Made by a program: the position numbers and the translations under genes
The notes under the pieces: generated by a model
Database searches by the model: none
The model's input: the letters and a program-made list of their open reading frames with translations, nothing else
Told to the model about the DNA's origin: nothing
Shown here: positions 60,504-64,000 of the stretch, in pieces
How the letters are laid out: each line of letters opens with the position of its first letter
Position numbering within the stretch: the stretch's first letter is position 1
Origin: an uncultured Pseudomonadales bacterium
GTDB lineage: Bacteria; Pseudomonadota; Gammaproteobacteria; Pseudomonadales; Azotimanducaceae
DNA length: 64,000 nucleotides
Assembly: GCA_958296295.1 (NCBI GenBank)
Contig: OY282460.1
Span: 3,038,001 to 3,102,000, forward strand
Direction of reading: 5' to 3'

Positions 60504-62584
60504 CGCAGCACCATTCGGTATGGCGGCAGCGCCGCGAGCATGTTTTGCCCGTAGCGGCGCGTGACGATGCGGCGGTCCAGCAACGTGATGCGCCCGCCAT
60601 CGGTCTCGTGGCGAACCAGGCGTCCGCAGGCCTGCACAAGGCGCAGCGAAGTCTCCGGCACGGCAAGTTCGAGGAACGGGTTTCGGCCGGCGTTCTCCAA
60701 CCACTCGGCCAGCGCCTCGTCCACCGGGTTGTCCGGCACGGCGAACGGCAGCTTGGCGATGATCACGTGGCGGCAGTAGTCGCCGGGCAGATCCACGCCC
60801 TCCGCGAAACTCGCCAGCCCCAAGAGGTAGCTCGTCTCGCCGCCGTCGATGGCGGCGCGGTGGTCGCGCAGCAGTTGCCGCTTGGACGCCTCGTCCTGCA
60901 ACAAGCAGCGTTCGCGCACCACATCGGGCAAGGCGTCCGTCACTTTGTTGAACTGCCGCCACGACGTGAAGAGCACCAAAGCGCTGCGCTCCATCGCCAG
61001 CAGTTCGGGCAGCAGCGCCGCCATTTCCTCGGTGTGCGCTAGCGAATCGGTCGGCTCGGAACGCATGGGGGGCACGCAGAAGGTGGCGATGCGCGGAAAG
61101 TCGAACGGACTGGGGATGCGCGATCGCGTGGCGCTTGCCGGGATGCCGGATTTCTCCAAGAAGTTGTCGAATGTGCCGAGGGCGCACAGGGTTGCCGAAG
61201 TGGCCACCGCGCCGTGGCATCTCTCCCACAGCGACTCGTTCAAGATGCGGTTCGGATCCAAAGGCGCGGTGGTCAGCTCGAAATCCTCGCCGCTGTCGAA
61301 TGTCAGCCAAGTGGCCCAACGCGCGTTTCGCGTTTGCGCCGCGCCGTAATCCGTGAACACGGCAAGCCCGCCGGCGGCGCGGGCCGCGAGATTGGCGATG
61401 GCCGGCAGCCAAGCCTCTGCCAACGCGGCGTTTTCCCACTCCAATTCCCCGGCCACCACGCTTTCCAGGGCTTGGCGCAGCTCCTCCAGCAACGAGGCCA
61501 CCGCGCCGAACGCCGCGCCTAAGGGCCCGGCCTGTTCCGCCAGCGGCGCCGGAATCTCGCCGAGCGCGAAGCGATGGGTGCGTGCCTTTTCCTCGCCGCT
61601 CTCGAAGGGCAGTTCGCGCACCAAGGTCTCCACATCCGCGATCAAAGCGCGCATCGCGGCCGTTTCTTCCGTCAGGCGCTTGCGGGCGCGCTCCACTTCG
61701 CGCGGCTTGTTGAAGCGGCGTTCCATGTTCTGCAAGGCGGACGCCGCTTGCTCCAGCCAGTCCAGCGTCGCCCGCAGGCGCGCCCGGGCGGTGAAGTGAT
61801 CGCGGGTCTTCTCCGGCAGGTGGTGCGCCTCGTCCAGCGCGAAGATGGTCTCCTCGGGCGGCGGCAGCACCACGCCGCCGCCAAGGCTCAAGTCCGACAA
61901 CAGCAGATCGTGATTGGCCACCACCACATCCGCGTCGCCAAGCTCGCGGCGGGCCTTGAAAAAGGCGCAGTTGTGGTAGTGGCGGCATCGGCCGGCGGCG
62001 CAGCCGTTGCGGTCGTTGGTGACGGGCGCCCACAAGCGGCTTTCCACGCCGTCCTTCCAGCTGTCGCGGTCGCCATCCCACTTGCCGCGCTCGTAGGCGG
62101 ATCGCAGGCGCCGGTAGGTGGCGAAGTCGCCGCGGCGCGGCGGCTCGAAAAGCGGCGCTTCCTCGGCGTGGTCGGCGGAGACGCGATCCTCCAGCCGGGC
62201 GATGCAGAGGTAGCGCCCGCGGCCCTTCGCCAAGGCGAAATCGAACTTCAAGCCGGCGTTCTTGCGCAGGTCCGGCAGGTCGCGCAGCACCACCTGCTCC
62301 TGCAGGGCCACGGTTGCGGTGGCGATGACCAAGCGCCGTTTGGCCGCCAGCGCGATGGGAATGGCCGCGAGGCAATAGGCCACCGTTTTGCCGGTGCCGG
62401 TGCCCGCCTCCACCACGCACAGGCGCCCGTCTTCGCCGGTGAGCGACCGGGCGATGTCCGCGATCATCTGCCGCTGGCCGCGACGCGCACGGAATCCACG
62501 CTTGCCGAGCCAAGTGCGATAGGCGGTCTGGATTGTCTCCTTGAGCTCGTCCGTGAGTTCGTTCGGCCCTGTTTCGGCGGTCAT
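60500..62584 (-). CDS. dinG: ATP-dependent DNA helicase DinG
   Basis: A 694-residue XPD-like 5'-3' helicase of SOS and R-loop handling. Walker A is VVEAGTGTGKTVAYCLAA (about 57-75), the DEAH box lies in FALDEAHHLPEKTR, and the iron-sulfur cluster cysteines are in GRGRYLCIARL and NGCAAGRCRHYHNCAFF. C-terminal helicase motifs include SATLC and QACGRLVRHETDGG. It leads the dinG-glycerate kinase pair. Confidence 0.94.
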   Translation of the reverse strand: MTAETGPNELTDELKETIQTAYRTWLGKRGFRARRGQRQMIADIARSLTGEDGRLCVVEAGTGTGKTVAYCLAAIPIALAAKRRLVIATATVALQEQVVLRDLPDLRKNAGLKFDFALAKGRGRYLCIARLEDRVSADHAEEAPLFEPPRRGDFATYRRLRSAYERGKWDGDRDSWKDGVESRLWAPVTNDRNGCAAGRCRHYHNCAFFKARRELGDADVVVANHDLLLSDLSLGGGVVLPPPEETIFALDEAHHLPEKTRDHFTARARLRATLDWLEQAASALQNMERRFNKPREVERARKRLTEETAAMRALIADVETLVRELPFESGEEKARTHRFALGEIPAPLAEQAGPLGAAFGAVASLLEELRQALESVVAGELEWENAALAEAWLPAIANLAARAAGGLAVFTDYGAAQTRNARWATWLTFDSGEDFELTTAPLDPNRILNESLWERCHGAVATSATLCALGTFDNFLEKSGIPASATRSRIPSPFDFPRIATFCVPPMRSEPTDSLAHTEEMAALLPELLAMERSALVLFTSWRQFNKVTDALPDVVRERCLLQDEASKRQLLRDHRAAIDGGETSYLLGLASFAEGVDLPGDYCRHVIIAKLPFAVPDNPVDEALAEWLENAGRNPFLELAVPETSLRLVQACGRLVRHETDGGRITLLDRRIVTRRYGQNMLAALPPYRMVLR

Positions 62585-62733
62585 GCGGTGGCGACTGTTG
62601 GGATGTTCGGGGCGCTTTGGCGCACTCTAACCCAAGCGCGGGACCACAGGCTCGTGCAGGCACCCCGGCGCACCGGCGCGCTTTCCGCTTGGCGCTTCGC
62701 CGGGGCTGCGCCGGCGGTTGAGACTGGCCGCGC

Positions 62734-62751
62734 TGGCAACCGTGGTTGCCA
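62734..62751. repeat. 18-bp perfect inverted repeat
   Basis: TGGCAACC and GGTTGCCA with a two-base spacer, in the gap between dinG (minus) and tRNA-Val (plus). No T-run follows. A TATAGT hexamer 22 bases to the right may be the tRNA -10 box, so this could be a binding site at the tRNA promoter. Confidence 0.4.
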
Positions 62752-62865
62752 AGCGAACAATACGGGTTGGTGTTATAGTTCGCACCGCCAAGAACGGCCC
62801 GAGGCGTTGGGTCGCAAGGCTCGCTAGGAGGACAACAGGCGGATTATCGCTTCCGTATGCTGAAC

Positions 62866-62942
62866 AGGCGCGTAGCTCAGTTGGTTAGAGCATCACCTTG
62901 ACATGGTGGGGGTCGTTGGTTCGAATCCAATCGCGCCTACCA
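62866..62942 (+). tRNA. tRNA-Val (anticodon GAC)
   Basis: A 77-base cloverleaf. Acceptor AGGCGCG pairs with CGCGCCT, the 3' end is ACCA encoded in the DNA, the D-arm is GCTCAGTTGGTTAGAGC, the anticodon loop TTGACAT (anticodon GAC, codon GTC) is closed by a CACC/GGTG stem, and the T-arm has GTTCGAATC. Confidence 0.96.
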
Positions 62943-63038
62943 ACGCCTCGGCAGGGCCGTGGCGGCCGTGTGGGGAGGTTGGCCTGCAAGCGTGCCCGTC
63001 GTGCGCCAAAAGCGCAGGATCCTGTAGGAGATCCGCTA

Positions 63039-63067
63039 TTGTCGGCGTAGTGTCGCGCCATTAGAAT
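63039..63067 (+). promoter_or_regulatory. Candidate promoter of infC-rpmI
   Basis: TTGTCG and TAGAAT are 17 bases apart, 85 bases before infC. The gene usually found upstream, thrS, is absent, so infC needs its own promoter; this fits. Confidence 0.5.
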
Positions 63068-63151
63068 CCCCGTGATTGTTGGGGTGCCGCCGGCTAGGCG
63101 CCGGTGGTTTGCTGGGCGCGGACAAACGCCCGTGCCGCAAAGGAGATGCCT

Positions 63152-63691
63152 ATCAAGAGATCGAACGCCAAGCCCACCGAGCGGGCCGTGTTGAACGACG
63201 ACATAACCGCTTACCAGGTGCGCCTCATCGGTGCCGACGGCAGCCAAGTCGGCATCGTCCCGCGCGAGGAAGCGCTAACCGAGGCGCGCAGCCACAGTTT
63301 GGATCTGGTGTTGATAGCGCCGGATGCCGAGCCGCCGGTGGTGAAGGTGATGGATTACGGCAAGCACCTTTTCGTGCAGAAAAAGGCCAAGGCCGCGCAA
63401 CGCAAGCGGCAGAAACAGATTCACGTCAAGGAAGTGAAGTTCAGGCCCGGCACCGAAGAGGGCGACTACCGAGTCAAACTCCGCAACCTCACCCGGTTTC
63501 TGGAAGAGGGCGACAAAGCGAAGGTGAGCCTGCGCTTCAAAGGCCGCGAAATGGCGCATCCAGAGCTCGGCCTGACGTTGCTCAAGCGTGTGGAGGAGGA
63601 TTTGGACGAGCTGGCCAGCATCGAAACCGCGCCGCGCTTCGAGGGTCGTCAGATGACGATGGTGCTGGCGCCGAGAAAACGGCGCAAATAG
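63152..63691 (+). CDS. infC: Translation initiation factor IF-3
   Basis: A 179-residue IF-3 that keeps the 30S subunit free and checks start codons. The N domain has [20 protein letters not shown], the linker is Lys/Arg-rich, and the C domain has [20 protein letters not shown] and [11 protein letters not shown]. The start is probably the rare ATC at 63152: AAGGAG ends six bases before it, which is ideal, whereas the ATG at 63146 touches the AAGGAG with no spacing. Rare AUU/AUC starts let IF-3 limit its own synthesis in enterics. The ATG reading would add two residues. Confidence 0.96.
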   Translation: MKRSNAKPTERAVLNDDITAYQVRLIGADGSQVGIVPREEALTEARSHSLDLVLIAPDAEPPVVKVMDYGKHLFVQKKAKAAQRKRQKQIHVKEVKFRPGTEEGDYRVKLRNLTRFLEEGDKAKVSLRFKGREMAHPELGLTLLKRVEEDLDELASIETAPRFEGRQMTMVLAPRKRRK

Positions 63692-63808
63692 CGTCAGGGC
63701 CCGCGGCCCGAAGCCGCAAGGCGACGGGGCGAAGGACGGGCCGGAACACAAGAGCCGCGCCGGGCCCGGCTTGAGCCCGTCGCGCCAACGAACACCTAGG
63801 AGACAATC

Positions 63809-64000
63809 ATGCCGAAACTCAAGACCAACCGCGGCGCGGCGAAACGGTTTCGCCGCACCGCCAAGGGCTTCAAGCACAAGCGCTCGAACAAGAGCCACAT
63901 CCTCACCAAGATGGCGCCGAAGCGCAAGCGCCGCTTGCGAGGCTTCAAGCCGCTCTCCGCGGCGGATTTGGCCGCCGTCAAGCGCATGGTGCCCAAGAAG
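63809..64000 (+). CDS. rpmI: 50S ribosomal protein L35 (3' end at window edge)
   Basis: The first 64 codons of L35: [40 protein letters not shown], and [16 protein letters not shown], which is the normal length, so the stop codon probably lies just outside the window. AGGAG precedes the ATG. It follows infC in the conserved infC-rpmI-rplT order. Confidence 0.97.
   Translation, partial: MPKLKTNRGAAKRFRRTAKGFKHKRSNKSHILTKMAPKRKRRLRGFKPLSAADLAAVKRMVPKK

Noticed and set aside
59539..60666. N-terminal extension of the cas3 frame into the glycerate kinase gene
   Set aside because: The extension is out of frame with the kinase and Arg-rich; Cas3 homologues begin near 59538.
62734..62751. Rho-independent terminator for dinG or its neighbour
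   Set aside because: The inverted repeat is perfect but lies upstream of both divergent genes and has no T-run.

Overview
The window reads as the chromosome of a GC-rich gammaproteobacterium (GC judged by eye, not computed). Evidence: the mepM-anmK-erpA order, rppH-ptsP, gshB-tonB-algH-ruvX, a homodimeric AceE-type pyruvate dehydrogenase, lpxC (so a lipid A outer membrane), and infC-rpmI. I cannot name the genus. The many antisense open frames are a by-product of high GC.

Layout. 1-2.8 kb: cell-wall recycling and Fe-S insertion (mepM-like end, anmK, erpA). 2.8-4.8 kb: decayed, gene-poor stretch with a TIR-domain remnant and one small exported orphan. 4.8-9.3 kb: PfkB kinase, acs, a cupin, a PaaG-like enoyl-CoA isomerase. 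9.3-9.9 kb: DUF433/DUF5615 toxin-antitoxin pair. 10-19 kb: YyaL-like protein, rppH, ptsP, gshB, a TonB-like protein, a PhyH dioxygenase, algH, ruvX. 19-24.8 kb: small membrane protein, rubredoxin, dicarboxylate symporter, ferredoxin coupled to a DUF4143 ATPase, vapBC-type pair, transposase scar, 2-hydroxyacid dehydrogenase. 24.9-27.4 kb: a methyltransferase/FAD-reductase pair that looks like a 10-methyl fatty acid (TmsB/TmsA-type) module. 27.4-32.1 kb: HigA orphan, then the sulfate-activation operon cysD-cysNC with a ferredoxin-NADP reductase fused to it by a stop/start overlap. 32.1-35.4 kb: small accessory island (protein kinase, AAA+ ATPase, membrane protein, Mor-like regulator). 35.4-42.7 kb: aceE-aceF-gatC-gatA-gatB in one tightly overlapping minus-strand run. 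42.8-49.5 kb: lpxC, hipBA, orphan antitoxin, a DUF4143 ATPase and an AAA-nuclease.

49.5-59.5 kb is a complete type I-E CRISPR-Cas locus on the minus strand: cas3, then (after a plus-strand ribbon-helix-helix gene) cas8e-cas11-cas7-cas5-cas6e-cas1-cas2, leader, and 12 repeats. Three things stand out. cas1 is broken by one extra base in a G6 tract, so adaptation should be off unless the shift is bypassed or is a read error. The oldest spacer closely resembles the start region of the AAA-nuclease gene that sits right beside the array, with a canonical AAG PAM and a seed-region indel. A ribbon-helix-helix gene interrupts the operon between cas3 and cas8e.

After cas3 come a glycerate-kinase-like gene translationally coupled to dinG, tRNA-Val(GAC), and infC-rpmI, with infC probably starting at the rare codon ATC.
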